Shown here: piece by piece, positions 27,901 to 34,711 of the stretch
How positions within the stretch are numbered: position 1 is the first letter of the stretch
Layout of the letters: every line of letters begins with the position of its first letter
Program-made: the position numbers and the translations under genes
The notes under the pieces: generated by a model
The model's input: the letters and a program-made list of their open reading frames with translations, nothing else
What the model was told of the DNA's origin: nothing
The model's database searches: none
NCBI GenBank assembly: GCA_963281255.1
Contig: OY725491.1
Coordinates: forward strand, 558,001-622,000
DNA: 64,000 nt
Origin: Aphrocallistes beatrix
Lineage: Eukaryota > Porifera > Hexactinellida > Sceptrulophora > Aphrocallistidae
Direction: 5' to 3'

Positions 27901-30900
27901 TATAATTAATAGGGCCACTTTTGGCAGGACCGGAATAGCTCTCATACATAGAGGCTAATACAAAAATATTTTCGGTTAATAGGGTTCTCCGCTTAATCGG
28001 GTCAAAATATGTCCTGACCGATGTGACCCTATTAAGCGGAGTCGACTGTAGTTCGAATTGCGGATTTAGGAAATACTAGTTCGACTTTTTATCATTAGGA
28101 TTAATGGTGGGTTTTTTTTCGAAATATTTCCTTTTTTGGAAAGTCGAACTATTTCCGGTTTTTGTGTGTACTATTTCCACCGTTTCTATCATGTATGAGT
28201 AAAAACTCTCGAAGATGAATGATAGCAAGTAAATCTGAACAAATCTTTACCTAAACGATTCAATGCTCTATTATTTACCCTCGAATCATATTTCCAAGAG
28301 AGCACATGTTGGTTTAACCCAGTGGTTCCCAACCTCTTTTACCTCGTGCACCCCCTGACACCTAAACAATATTTTGTGCACCCCAGGACCCACCTAAGTC
28401 TGAAAAACTCTATTGATCCATTGCAGTCATTGCAATAAGGACGAATCCTTGTACCGTGCACCCCCGACTAAGGACCCGTGCACCCCAGTTTTGGAACCGC
28501 TGGTTTAACCTATGGACATTGTACACTCAATACCTGTAAATTAGTGTTATAAATTTTCAATTTACATCTATACAGTATTATACCATAACACAATTACTAT
28601 TGTCTATCACGTAGCGAGAGCAAATAAACGACACAGGACACAGCCTGTACATCCTAGCACACCAACTCTCTCAGCAGCACAGAGGGCTGGCAGAGCATCT
28701 GAGGAAGGAATGCGAATGTGATGATGTCGTTCCCCACAAAGAACCTCTTGAAACCAGCATAGCGCACTTTGCAAGAAACACTAGCTCCATCGAGGTGAGT
28801 GCTGTGTGACTCCATTCTGTGCTGCTAAGTGGGAATCCTAATGGATTATGCCGATAACTAGGGCATTAGTCGGTATGGTGGAAATAGTTCGAACCAAACC
28901 CGGAAAACTTTCCAAAAAAGGAAATAGTTCGAATAAAAAACACCATTAATCCTAATGATGAAAAGTTGAACTATTTCCTAAATCCACAATTCGAACTATT
29001 TCCTTTTTTGAAAAGTCGAACCATTTCCGCATTACCCATCAGTCGATCCTCAAAAAAAGGATCCAGATCCTAACTTATAAAAGGATCTTCGATCCGATCA
29101 CGATCCCCAAAAAGATCCTTTCAATAATAGTCAGAGGACTACCATTTTAGTACAGCTCCTGGAAGGAGATGCCTTATGGCATGGACGGCGTGCCCGTCTG
29201 CGGCAGCCTGGGGCGTACTTAGTACTTAAGTTAGTATTCAAACCATAAAACACATTAAAAAATATATTTAATCAACATAAATTTCAACACTTTCACCTCC
29301 AACTTGGGGATTAAAAAGAAAAAGGATTGGATCGAATTCAGTAAAAGTTTCGATCCGATCTCGATCCTCAAAAAAGGATCGTTATCCGGATCTTTTCGAT
29401 CATGGACCGAAAGATCCTAATACCCTACTAATAACAAGCATTTGCCTAGAGTGTGAGATCTCCATAGACGCATGCTACGGATCCAATAGTGTTTAGGACT
29501 GAGAAATTTCGAATATTCGCCTGTACCTATCCGTAATATTTCCGATCTAGTCATATTAAAATTTAGCTAAGGAGAAGACAACCGAACTTTCGATCATAAC
29601 AGGGTAGGAAAGAGATTATTCTCTAACCAATGAAAACGCATTGATTACTCCTTAAATCTTCAATACTTTCGCTTTAAAAATAATCGGCGATCTTCGGTTT
29701 TAATTAGAAATAACTTCAAATAATTTAGAAAATTTATGCAATGAATTATCACTGATCACAGTTTACATTGGACTGGGTGTGTGGTCTATTTATAGATTGT
29801 ACGGCAAGACTCGGATAAAATACGCATGGAACGTATTGTCTTTCCTAAGCCTGAAATATGCAACCACCTCGACGATCAAACGAAGAAAACTTTCCTCAAA
29901 AACGCCCGAGCGGACAACAAAGGCTCACGGGTGGACTACTTCTTCAAAGAGTTCGACGATCTCTACTGCATAATGGTGAATAAGCAGAAACTGAAGAAGT
30001 CAGAGTGGAAAGTATGGATCACAGAGGACATTCAAACTTGGTCTGATTTCAAGTTTTCTTTCGCGCTCCTCATCAACATTATCCTCGCTCTATACTACCC
30101 CTTCGAACAGAGTGAGTTGTGACAAGAACTTTTAGTTATGAGCAGTCCTAGGACATCCGGGATATTCTCCCCGGTTTTATTTCCGTCCAGGATTTCATAG
30201 ACGCAAATTTGGTGCCTTATCCTTTTTGCGTTTTCCTTTCCTTTTTTGGCCGAATTGAGTTTGCCAAATTCCTGAGAATACCTCTGGTTACTACCTCTGG
30301 TTATGAGTCATAGTCGTTTCTCTCAATATAAATTAAAGTTTAGTGTAGATGTCTAACATTCCTATTGTGTGTACCTGTATCTATGCATTATTTAGCTCAG
30401 ATCGACGTTTGGAAGTGGTTGTTCGTGTGGCTGCTCCTGGGAGGTTATCTGGTGGCTTTGTACTTTGGTTCTACCACCAAGTCCCTCATCAACACGTTCA
30501 TGTTCCTCTCCTTCATCACTCTGTCCCTCATGCTGACTATAGGCTACTTCAACATGAGATATGTCTTGACTGTGCTAGGATTCCTGCAGGTTTGTAACTG
30601 AAATTTTTTTATATACAGTTGACTCCACTTAATAGTGTTACATCGGTCAGAGGACATTTTGGCCAAATTAAGCGCAGAACCCTATTAACCGAAAATATGT
30701 TGTATTAGCTTCTATGTGTGAGAGCTATTCTGGTCGAGCCAAAAGTGACCCGATTAAACAGTGATCCCATTAAGCGGAGTCGACTGTACTTAGTATCATG
30801 GGTTTATCTAAGATTTTCCAGTCTGGCACTTTTTTTGAGGTGTTAAAATGTATATGCCACCCAAACAGGGGTTTATCTGTAATTCAGGGATGGTGGTAAT

Positions 30901-33900
30901 ATGGTACCAAAATAGAATCACACTGCAAGCACCTTGGCTCCTCCGACGATACCATGATTGTAAATTGATGTACAGTCGACTCCGCTTAATCGGGCCACTT
31001 TTGGCAGGACCGGAATAGCTCTCACACATAGAAGCTAATACAAAATATTTTCGGTTGATAGGGTTCTCTGCTTAATCGGGGCAAAATGTCCTCTGACCGA
31101 TGTGACCCTATTAAGCGGAGTCGACTGTAATTATAGATGTGTTGGGTGAATGTGATTGGTCAAATCACACTTATATGTCTCTTATCAATAAAACTCAATT
31201 TTAGATTATGGACGTCGGCGTATTCTTCCTGAGCTACCTAGGGAACAATGGGGGCCTCTACCTGGATGGACCTTTCTGGAAGAACATTCAAGAGAGGAAG
31301 GACAGGACTTTCTACTACCACTGTGCCTACCTGTTTATCTGTGTCCTAGGATTCATCATACACCCCTTCTTCTGTTCCCTCCTCGTAAGCCATTAGTAAT
31401 TTCTTGTCACGTTTACCATCTGGTGAAAAATTAATATTTTACATATCAGAGATTTTTCAATGATTATTACGGGACTAATATTTTCATCAGAATTTATGTA
31501 GAATTTCAATACTAATTCCGCATTTCTGATCAAAATATACGTCTCGAATATAACCGCGTGTATTGATTGGATAAATAGCGGAAGGGAAGAATTTGAAATT
31601 ACAGTGGTGTTCGAATAATAGCAAGTCGATTTTAGCTCGAAATTTGCTTGCTAATAAGCGAACTTGCTAATAGAGAAACGAAATTAACATAATAGGAGCT
31701 GAAAATAACTTGCTAAGACGAATATTGCTATTAGAGCAATTGCTAATAAGCAAACACCACTGTAACTTTAACCTAAAGCAGTGTTCCCAACCTGGGGTCC
31801 ATGGACCCCTTAGTGGTCCACGGAAGATATCAAGGGGTCCACATGATTCGAAATTTTGTATTACGGTTAATAGGAGTTGGTCCACAGAATACAGGAAAAT
31901 TAGCCATAGGGCTGACCTAAAAGATGCCCCCAGGGAGGGAATTTTTATTCTTGATTTTTTCTTGAAAAAACTAACCGAGTCCTGCATGGGTATCATGTTC
32001 TAATTCCCGTAGAATTCCATAGAACTTTACGCTCATATCCTATATAGCTATTCGACATAGTACACAGAGAGGAAACACTCCAGAACGTAATACGTAGCGT
32101 CACCAAGAACTGGTTCTCCATCATGCTAACCTTCATCCTGGCTCTCATCCTGATATACATCTTCTCCATTCTCGGATACCTCTTCTTCAAGGACGATTTC
32201 TTCGTGATGTATGACCCTGCGGGGTGTGGCAGTATGGATGGGAATCCTAACAGGTAACGTGTCTTCAAATCATTGTCTGTTGAGCTCGCAATACTACAGT
32301 CGACTCCGCTTAAGGGTCAACCGCTTAGTCGGGACACTTTTGGGACCGGAATAGCTCTCATACATAGAAGCTAATGCAAAATATTTTCGGTTAATAGGGT
32401 TCTCCGCTTAATCGGGACAAAAGGTCTGACCGATGTTGTCATATTAAGCGGAGTCAATTATAATTTGTAGTTCACAGCTGTTGTTTTATGCAGTATAGAT
32501 AGCACGCATTTGTTTACTAAACAGGAATTGTTAAATACACATAGAGTGTCATTTGAAAAGCGATTGCTTGAATCTAAATTAAGATATTGGCACTTTGTGT
32601 GCTACTATTTATAGATATGATGGGCTTAGCAAGGTTTAATTAAGTACATATCAATTTCCATATGGATACGGCATGGAAAATATGCAGTCGACTCCGCTTA
32701 ATAGGGTCACATCGGTCACATGACATTTTGCCCCGATTAAGCGGAGAACCCTATTAACCGAAAATATTTTGTATTAGTTCCTATGTGTGAGAGTTATTCC
32801 GGTCCTGCCAAAAGTGGCCCGATTAAGCGGTTGACTCGATTAAACAGTAACCCTATTAAGCGGAGTCGACTGTATATATAAAATGCTGGTAAAATGTCGA
32901 CGCAGATTCCAGAAGATATTAACGAAATAATTTTTTCACAAAAGCTAAATCCACTATTACCCGATAACCCGACTTAATCCATGGTCCAAGTGTATTATTT
33001 GTGTGTCCTTAGCTTTGAGGAGTGCGATGACATGGACAAATCTGAGAAGACGTGTGAGACCTTGTTCATGTGTGTCCTCACGACGCTATGGCAGGGGATG
33101 AGAGAGGGAGGAGGGATAGGACATGTACTCAGGAAACCGTCCAAGGAGGATCAACCCCACTACTACCTCCGTGTGCTGTACGATATGGTATTCTTCTTCC
33201 TCATCATCGTCATCACGCTCAATCTTATTCTCGGTCAGTTGAAGTGCAGTAATCTAACTGAATAGTGTGATTACCAGGGTTGCCGTGGGAATGGGAATCT
33301 GTGGGAATTCCCATGGGAAACCCACATATTCCCATATGGGATGGGAATGGGAATGACTTTAAGCCTATGGGTATTCCCACATGTGGGTTCTGTGGGTTTT
33401 CTGTGAGTTTCTGTGGGTTTTCCTATGGGTTTCTGTGTTTTTTTCTGTGGGTTTATGTGGGTTTTTCCACAGAAATTCTGTGGGAATGGGTATTGAAATT
33501 CTATTCCCACGGCAACCCTGGTGATTACAGTAGCAATCGTGAAATATGGTAAAATAGCATTAGGAATAGTGTTCTAAATCAGGAATAAGAGTACTGGTCT
33601 CAAAGAGTACTGGTCTCATATAACAGCGAAAATCATGAGAGTAGAGAAATCTGGAAGTGATGTATCGTATATACTTGGATAGTAGCCAGAGCGATTATAG
33701 AGTTTAGCACATTTTCCATTTGATGGTAATATTCCAGATCTCAGAGACTTTTCAATGAATATAGCGGATAAATGATTTGTTAATTAAAACCCCGCCTAAA
33801 CCAGGGATGTGTAGCGTCATTTCAAGTTTAAGCCATTTTGGGCGGGGAAACCATATAAATTTGGGGTCCAGACTATAAATAGAAAAGACCCCAGGTGAAA

Positions 33901-34711
33901 GTGGCATTAATTGGTAGGAAGAACTGATTGAATTGTAAAACTATATTCCAAGGGGTAGCAAAATATGACAGTTTCTAAAAATAGACACTTTTATGATAAA
34001 ATTTTATTTCTGTTGGTTGGGAAGCTGAATTTACTAATTGACCAATAGAATACGATTAATAGCGTTGTGATTTCTCCATTTTTGGTGGACATAGACTGTA
34101 ATCGCGAAGAGGGAGATTTGTACGAGAAATCTGATAGAGAAAATTATGCATAATATCGATGTTATTTTCTGTTCATACATTGAATTCTATTTTTAGGTGT
34201 TATTGTTGACACCTTCGCTAATCTCAGAACAATCCAGAGTGAGAAAGAAGACATTCTCAACAATTCCTGTTTCATTTGTGGACTGAAAAGATCCAATTTT
34301 GACAAAAAAGCTGTGAAATTCGAGGATCACATCCGTAAAGAACACAACGTGTGGCACTACCTCCAATTCCGCGCTTACCTAAAGATGAAATCCCATACCG
34401 AGTACACAGGCCCGGAATCTTACGTCCAGAAACAGATCGATCAGGACTCGACCGAATGGTTTCCTTGGCTGAGAGCAATGTCCTTGCGCAAATCTGAAGA
34501 TGAGGACGATACGGAACAGACCGAGTTTCAGGAAATAAAGCAAGTTCTGCGCGACTTATCCAAGCAGATGGATGTGCTGCATGAACGGTATTCAGGTCTA
34601 GAAGCTAAGTTCTCAGACAGAGGGGCTTTAGGCCGAGCGCCGCCAAGGAGGGGAACTGTAAAATTCGCTGCTATTGCCGCCCAAAACATGAAAATGTCTC
34701 AAAGGTTTTGA
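509..34711 (+). CDS. ITPR: Inositol 1,4,5-trisphosphate receptor, complete 42-exon gene
   Basis: Ligand-gated Ca2+-release channel of the ER membrane; the family works as a tetramer. Coding exons: 509-615, 2061-2131, 2636-2757, 4617-4703, 5151-5255, 6236-6289, 6356-6454, 7263-7370, 7695-7886, 8301-8492, 9987-10220, 10749-10956, 11268-11362, 11722-11877, 12846-13150, 13915-14157, 14589-14750, 15723-15900, 16695-16853, 17151-17350, 17946-18132, 18543-18746, 19436-19564, 19929-20054, 20584-20802, 21195-21443, 21802-21918, 22006-22134, 22441-22638, 24459-24578, 24909-24959, 25457-25741, 26072-26401, 26484-26936, 27459-27704, 28615-28794, 29796-30111, 30396-30589, 31205-31384, 32048-32253, 33013-33233, 34197-34711. 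All introns are GT-AG, all phases agree, and the total is 7,932 nt (2,643 residues), close to the family's usual 2,650-2,750. The ATG is the first Met after an in-frame TAA at 485-487. The shortest intron is 66 bp (6290-6355), the longest 1,820 bp. Exon borders were read by eye; a missed short in-phase exon is possible between exons 29 and 32, where conservation is lowest. Confidence 0.96.
624..772. mobile_element. hAT-like MITE inserted at the exon 1 splice donor
   Basis: Inverted ends CAGGGTTGCCGTGGGAATG and ATTCCTACGGCAACCCTG. Flanked by the exact 8-bp duplication GTAAGTAC (616-623 and 773-780). The left duplicate is the IP3-receptor exon 1 donor. The same family is at 33275-33520 and 39718-39910. 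Confidence 0.88.
882..1047. mobile_element. MITE-E (TACAGTCAGTCCTCTCTAAT), intron 1
   Basis: Left end clear; 'aattgtcca' recurs inside. The right end is degraded. The intact relative is 38474-38579. Confidence 0.55.
1643..1815. mobile_element. MITE-B, TIR TACAGTCAGGGTCGCTTATT, intron 1
   Basis: Inverted ends TACAGTCAGGGTCGCTTATT / ..AATAAGCGACCCTGACTGTA and an interior with 'ttcataataaacgaa'-like blocks. Ends are TA-bounded like MITE-A but the sequence differs. Confidence 0.8.
2164..2357. mobile_element. MITE-A copy 2, intron 2
   Basis: Full-length member with both inverted ends; the left end reads CAGTCTACTCC, the right end GTCGACAGTA. Confidence 0.8.
2776..3234. mobile_element. CAGGGCTGG-ended element with nested repeat, intron 3
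   Basis: Inverted ends CAGGGCTGGGGTTGGTTAACC and GGTTAACCGAATCCAGCCTTG-like. The interior is rich in 'ggttaacc' motifs. A CTATTTATAG repeat copy is embedded at about 2868-2985. Confidence 0.65.
2895..2975 (+). repeat. CTATTTATAG repeat copy, intron 3
   Basis: Roughly 80-110 bp dispersed repeat: CTATTTATAGT, a 'accccaaa' spacer, ATGGCTTCCCCGCC, AAAATGGCTTAAA, CGGAAATGACGC. Further copies are listed separately. CTATTTATAG is invariant in every complete copy. Confidence 0.75.
3531..3709. mobile_element. MITE-C, right TIR GAGTTCTACTGTA, intron 3
   Basis: Contains 'agtacgtact' palindromic motifs and a reverse-complement block of the copy at 17645-17831; the left end is incomplete. Confidence 0.65.
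4384..4558. mobile_element. MITE-A copy 3, intron 3
   Basis: Both ends present; lacks the short 'gcggttgacc' block that longer members carry before the right end. Confidence 0.8.
5283..5613. mobile_element. CAGGGCTGG-ended element, intron 5
   Basis: Same family as 2776-3234 without the nested repeat. TTATGGA is duplicated exactly at both sides (5276-5282, 5614-5620), supporting transposition by a hAT-like enzyme. Confidence 0.75.
5885..6060. mobile_element. 'aaatagttcga' repeat element, intron 5
   Basis: Inverted ends GCGGAAATGGTTCGAC and CGAACTATTTCCACCAT with four 'gaactatttcc' blocks. Related sequence lies at 28050-28190 (partial) and 28871-29035. Confidence 0.6.
7044..7196. mobile_element. 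GGCGCCGG-ended MITE, intron 7
   Basis: Ends GCCGGCGCCACC and GGCGCCGGCC; inside are three 'ggacacccact' motifs. A near-identical copy is at 16320-16474. Target duplication is not clear. Confidence 0.6.
7496..7637. mobile_element. MITE-A copy 4, intron 8, degraded
   Basis: Inverted orientation relative to most copies. The left terminal repeat is missing and the right end is mutated (GGAATCGACTGA). Confidence 0.7.
7695..11877 (+). CDS. ITPR: IP3 receptor exons 9-14: IP3-binding core
   Basis: Residues 252-610. Conserved blocks are [16 protein letters not shown] and [12 protein letters not shown] (exon 9), [12 protein letters not shown] (exon 10), [16 protein letters not shown] (exon 11), [13 protein letters not shown] (exon 12), [14 protein letters not shown] (exon 13) and GYRKNQ (exon 14). 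By alignment from memory to vertebrate receptor 1, the phosphate-binding residues R265, R269, K508, R511 and Y567-R568-K569 are kept. The residues equivalent to T266-T267-G268 read Y-S-A, and R504 reads Q. Exon 9 has an insertion rich in Lys/Asp/Glu (about residues 275-295) that vertebrate paralogues lack. IP3 binding is therefore likely kept, possibly with altered affinity (inference). Confidence 0.94.
8609..9000 (+). mobile_element. SINE-like copy interrupted by another repeat, intron 10
   Basis: Body 8609-8730 and tail 8925-9000 flank an inserted element (8731-8924) that starts CAGGTGATTATCTAGGAG and ends TGTATAATACCCTG. Flanks ACACATAC/ATACATAC match at 7 of 8. A relative of the inserted element is at 6500-6690. 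Confidence 0.5.
9789..9954. mobile_element. MITE-B copy, intron 10
   Basis: Same ends and interior as 1643-1815; inserted just upstream of the acceptor of exon 11 (33 bp away). Confidence 0.8.
11021..11188. mobile_element. MITE-B copy, intron 12, inverted
   Basis: Inverted relative to the 1.6- and 9.8-kb copies; right end reads AAGCGACCATGACTGTA. Confidence 0.8.
11487..11590. repeat. (CAAA)n microsatellite, intron 13
   Basis: About 25 uninterrupted AAAC/CAAA units with a decayed 3' edge. Confidence 0.95.
12150..12324. mobile_element. MITE-A copy 5, intron 14
   Basis: Full-length, with diverged right end CTGAGTCGACTGTA. A second member lies 160 bp downstream in the same intron. Confidence 0.8.
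12488..12656. mobile_element. MITE-A copy 6, intron 14
   Basis: Left end TACACTCGACTCC has lost the G; small internal deletions (attaagcagaaccct). Confidence 0.75.
12846..22638 (+). CDS. ITPR: IP3 receptor exons 15-29: armadillo-like regulatory region, first part
   Basis: Residues 611-1545, the alpha-helical modulatory region between ligand core and channel. Recognisable blocks are [16 protein letters not shown] with [18 protein letters not shown] (exon 15), [19 protein letters not shown] with [10 protein letters not shown] (exon 17), [20 protein letters not shown] (exon 19), [18 protein letters not shown] (exon 20), [15 protein letters not shown] (exon 21) and [20 protein letters not shown] (exon 24). 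Exon 19 is taken to start at 16695 (after gtgtgtag), because this restores the four residues LVHT that align with the family. The closer AG at 16707 would shift the frame. Exon 22 follows directly after a (TTTG)n tract that serves as its pyrimidine-rich region. Confidence 0.93.
13295..13469. mobile_element. MITE-A copy 7, intron 15
   Basis: Both ends recognisable; the central AAAATATTTTGTATTAGC block is partly deleted. Confidence 0.75.
14195..14490. mobile_element. MITE-C copy split by CTATTTATAG-type repeat, intron 16
   Basis: Left part 14195-14270 and right part from about 14370 belong to MITE-C. Between them is a reversed, partly deleted CTATTTATAG-family repeat (gacgcgtcatttccggtttaa-like). 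Confidence 0.55.
14805..14953. mobile_element. hAT-like MITE with GGCGCCGAAC ends, intron 17
   Basis: Inverted GGCGCCGAACCC / AAAAGTTCGGCGCCCCTG with G/C homopolymer runs inside. Flanks CTCCACAG and CCCCACAG match at 7 of 8 bases. Confidence 0.65.
15352..15692. mobile_element. TCCCGC-type repeat (family H), interrupted, intron 17
   Basis: Outer ends are CATGCCAACCT at the left and an imperfect inverted match TTGTCAAGTATG at the right. 'aagcggga' blocks lie near both ends. It is split by the MITE-A copy at 15486-15643. Related copies are at 35539-35720 and 51730-51917. Confidence 0.5.
15486..15643. mobile_element. MITE-A copy 8, nested in another repeat, intron 17
   Basis: Complete copy with both terminal repeats, inserted into a family H repeat, so it is younger than its host. 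Confidence 0.8.
15906..16081. mobile_element. MITE-D, TIR TACAGTGGAATTTGCTTATT, intron 18
   Basis: Interior is built of 'ttgctaataa' blocks in both orientations. It begins 6 bp after the exon 18 donor, so the donor context is gtgaa followed by the element. Confidence 0.75.
16320..16474. mobile_element. GGCGCCGG-ended MITE, intron 18
   Basis: CAGGGCCGGCGCC left end; interior matches the 7.0-kb copy at most positions. Confidence 0.6.
16917..16941. mobile_element. MITE-A solo end, intron 19
   Basis: Only the first 25 bp of the element remain, joined to unrelated sequence. Confidence 0.6.
17437..17505 (+). repeat. CTATTTATAG repeat copy, intron 20
   Basis: Core kept through GGAAATGA, with changes in the AAAATGGC block. 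Confidence 0.65.
17645..17831. mobile_element. MITE-C full copy, intron 20
   Basis: Complete: TACAGTAGAACTCAGTTAGT at the left and GGTACGTCTTATCCCAGTTCTACTGTA-type right end, both TA-bounded. Confidence 0.8.
18145..18425. mobile_element. Core of a Mutator/foldback-like element, intron 21
   Basis: The 280-bp core (tcgctgatatttctttgaatgaaatt... through 'caaattcatgtttt') also occurs at about 55645-55915 and, reversed, at 59090-59310. Its own terminal repeats are not visible; the right side merges into the (TTTG)n tract. Confidence 0.6.
18430..18535. repeat. (TTTG)n microsatellite at the exon 22 acceptor
   Basis: About 25 units run directly into TTTTTCTAG, the acceptor of exon 22, so the microsatellite is its upstream pyrimidine-rich tract. 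Confidence 0.95.
18811..19002. mobile_element. MITE-A copy 10, intron 22
   Basis: One of the longest and best-kept members, with the optional 'agcggttgacccgatt' block; useful as a family reference. Confidence 0.85.
19720..19890. mobile_element. MITE-A copy 11, intron 23
   Basis: Left end TACAATCGACTCC; lacks 'agggt' after the terminal repeat. Confidence 0.75.
20220..20295 (+). repeat. CTATTTATAG repeat copy, intron 24
   Basis: Keeps TTCCCGCCCAAAATG and AACCGGAAATGA. Confidence 0.65.
20846..21132. mobile_element. MITE-B inserted into another MITE-B, intron 25
   Basis: An inner complete copy (20868-21022) sits inside an outer inverted copy. The outer pieces are 20846-20867 and 21023-21132. 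The outer copy is truncated at its left end, and TA is duplicated around the inner one. Confidence 0.75.
21509..21683. mobile_element. MITE-A copy 12, intron 26
   Basis: Both ends intact; internal changes include 'attaattggaagaccc' in place of the usual 'attaagcggagaaccc'. Confidence 0.8.
22269..22345 (+). repeat. CTATTTATAG repeat copy, intron 28
   Basis: The middle block has decayed, but CTATTTATAGTAACTACCCC and AAACCGGATATGACGC are kept. Confidence 0.65.
22799..22881. mobile_element. Short hairpin MITE-F, intron 29
   Basis: Ends TTACAGTGAAGATTGGATAT and ATATCCAATCTTCACTGTA pair over about 30 bp around a 25-bp middle; no second copy seen here. Confidence 0.7.
23293..24254. mobile_element. 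hAT-like element filled by a minisatellite, intron 29
   Basis: Ends CAAGGTTGAAACC and GGTTTCAACCCTG are inverted copies. The exact 8-bp duplication CAATTAAT flanks them (23285-23292, 24255-24262). Nearly the whole inside is a tandem array, listed separately. Confidence 0.85.
23545..24150. repeat. 17-bp minisatellite, about 35 units
   Basis: The unit is GGTTGACCAAATTATTC. For much of the array, G-GTTGACC and G-ATTGACC units alternate, giving a 34-bp higher-order period; variants with 'catattattc' or 'aaattattt' recur. The unit resembles the inverted sub-terminal sequence of the host element (23300-23380), so it probably grew from the element's own end. Confidence 0.9.
24459..28794 (+). CDS. 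ITPR: IP3 receptor exons 30-36: regulatory region, second part
   Basis: Residues 1546-2100. Exons 30-32 are poorly conserved in the family. Exon 33 (Arg/Lys-rich, [12 protein letters not shown]) and exon 34 return to strongly conserved sequence: [37 protein letters not shown] and [13 protein letters not shown]. Exons 35-36 give [16 protein letters not shown] and [16 protein letters not shown], which match the coupling helices just before the channel domain. Exon 34 (453 nt) is the longest exon before the terminal one. Confidence 0.93.
24961..25020. repeat. (TG)n / 'gtgtgtg' repeat at the exon 31 donor
   Basis: The donor gtatgtg of exon 31 leads directly into (tg)n and then 'tgtgtgg' units, so length change here alters sequence from +5 onward. 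Confidence 0.9.
25130..25301. mobile_element. MITE-A copy 13, intron 31
   Basis: Complete, with a small insertion (cacttatttattacactt) close to the left end. Confidence 0.8.
25814..25972. mobile_element. MITE-A copy 14, intron 32
   Basis: Short form ending GATTAAGCGGAGTCGACTGTA. Confidence 0.8.
27069..27227. mobile_element. MITE-A copy 15, intron 34
   Basis: Short form; the right end has diverged to GGAGTTGACAGTA. Confidence 0.8.
27728..28050. mobile_element. MITE-A copy 16, intron 35, split by a later repeat
   Basis: The left terminal part (27728-27760) and the main body (27905-28050) are separated by a copy of the CTATTTATAG repeat (27796-27895) with short flanks. The CTATTTATAG repeat therefore moved or was copied after this MITE arrived. 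Confidence 0.7.
27796..27895 (+). repeat. CTATTTATAG repeat copy nested in MITE-A, intron 35
   Basis: Near-consensus copy that ends in CCAGGGGTAACGG, giving the likely 3' limit of the repeat. Confidence 0.75.
28320..28502. mobile_element. hAT-like MITE, intron 35
   Basis: Ends CAGTGGTTCCCAAC and TTGGAACCGCTG; exact 8-bp duplication GTTTAACC (28312-28319, 28503-28510). The ends resemble the CAGTGGTT..AAC type widespread in animal hAT elements. Confidence 0.85.
28871..29035. mobile_element. 'aaatagttcga' repeat element, intron 36
   Basis: Inverted copy of the 5.9-kb element: TATGGTGGAAATAGTTCGAA left, CGAACCATTTCCGCATTA right. Confidence 0.6.
29041..29420. mobile_element. GGATC-rich element with SINE-like insert, intron 36
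   Basis: Both ends carry repeated 'aaaggatc' / 'cgatccgatc' motifs in inverted arrangement. The middle (about 29150-29230) holds a reversed SINE-like tail (GGAGATGCCTTATGGCATGG). Confidence 0.5.
29796..33233 (+). CDS. ITPR: IP3 receptor exons 37-41: transmembrane channel domain
   Basis: Residues 2101-2473. Exon 37 gives [13 protein letters not shown] and the first membrane helix ([19 protein letters not shown]). Exon 38 encodes two hydrophobic helices and exons 39-40 the next ([38 protein letters not shown]). Exon 41 has the pore helix, selectivity filter and last helix ([17 protein letters not shown]). The filter reads GGGIGH at residues 2431-2436; the family has GGGVGD or, in ryanodine receptors, GGGIGD. 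The His codon CAT is at 33122-33124, one base from GAT. The flanks REG and VLRKPSKED match the family, so the frame is secure. Confidence 0.96.
30614..30788. mobile_element. MITE-A copy 17, intron 38
   Basis: Left end diverged (CAGTTGACTCCACTT); right end intact. Confidence 0.8.
30971..31129. mobile_element. MITE-A copy 18, intron 38, inverted
   Basis: Second copy in the same intron, in opposite orientation, about 180 bp from the first. The pair could fold together in the unspliced transcript. Confidence 0.8.
31610..31764. mobile_element. MITE-D copy, intron 39
   Basis: Ends TACAGTGGTGTTCGAATAATAG and AACACCACTGTA with 'ttgctaata' blocks. Confidence 0.7.
31780..31900. mobile_element. hAT-like MITE fragment, intron 39
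   Basis: Contains CAGTGTTCCCAACCTGGGG and a 'ggtccacagaata' body. The body recurs at 1070-1130 and 14985-15060 next to 'aaaaaaggttgaaaacc', the matching right end. Limits are uncertain. Confidence 0.5.
32295..32461. mobile_element. MITE-A copy 19, intron 40, inverted
   Basis: Inverted orientation, right end degraded (GGAGTCAATTATA). A direct-orientation copy follows in the same intron. Confidence 0.75.
32683..32874. mobile_element. MITE-A copy 20, intron 40
   Basis: Long form; the left end begins TGCAGTCGACTCC and the right end is intact. Confidence 0.8.
33275..33520. mobile_element. hAT-like MITE, last IP3 receptor intron
   Basis: Inverted ends CAGGGTTGCCGTGGGAATGG and CCCACGGCAACCCTG, with exact 8-bp target duplication GTGATTAC (33267-33274, 33521-33528). 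The interior is a degenerate 'tgtgggttt' simple-repeat-like tract. Confidence 0.88.
33812..33890 (-). repeat. CTATTTATAG repeat copy, last IP3R intron, reversed
   Basis: Reads in reverse: GCGTCATTTCAAGTTTAAGCC .. GGCGGGGAAACC .. ACTATAAATAG. Confidence 0.7.
34197..34711 (+). CDS. ITPR: IP3 receptor exon 42: C-terminal cytosolic domain and stop
   Basis: Starts with [11 protein letters not shown], the end of the pore-lining helix. A linker follows with the zinc-finger-like pair Cys-x2-Cys (SCFICGL) and His-x5-His-type residues ([14 protein letters not shown]). Next come EYTGPESYV and [10 protein letters not shown], all family hallmarks. The tail is a short coiled-coil-like stretch ([20 protein letters not shown]) with a basic end, and the stop TGA is at 34709-34711. 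The last intron (33234-34196) holds an 8-bp-flanked hAT-like MITE and a copy of the CTATTTATAG repeat. Confidence 0.95.
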
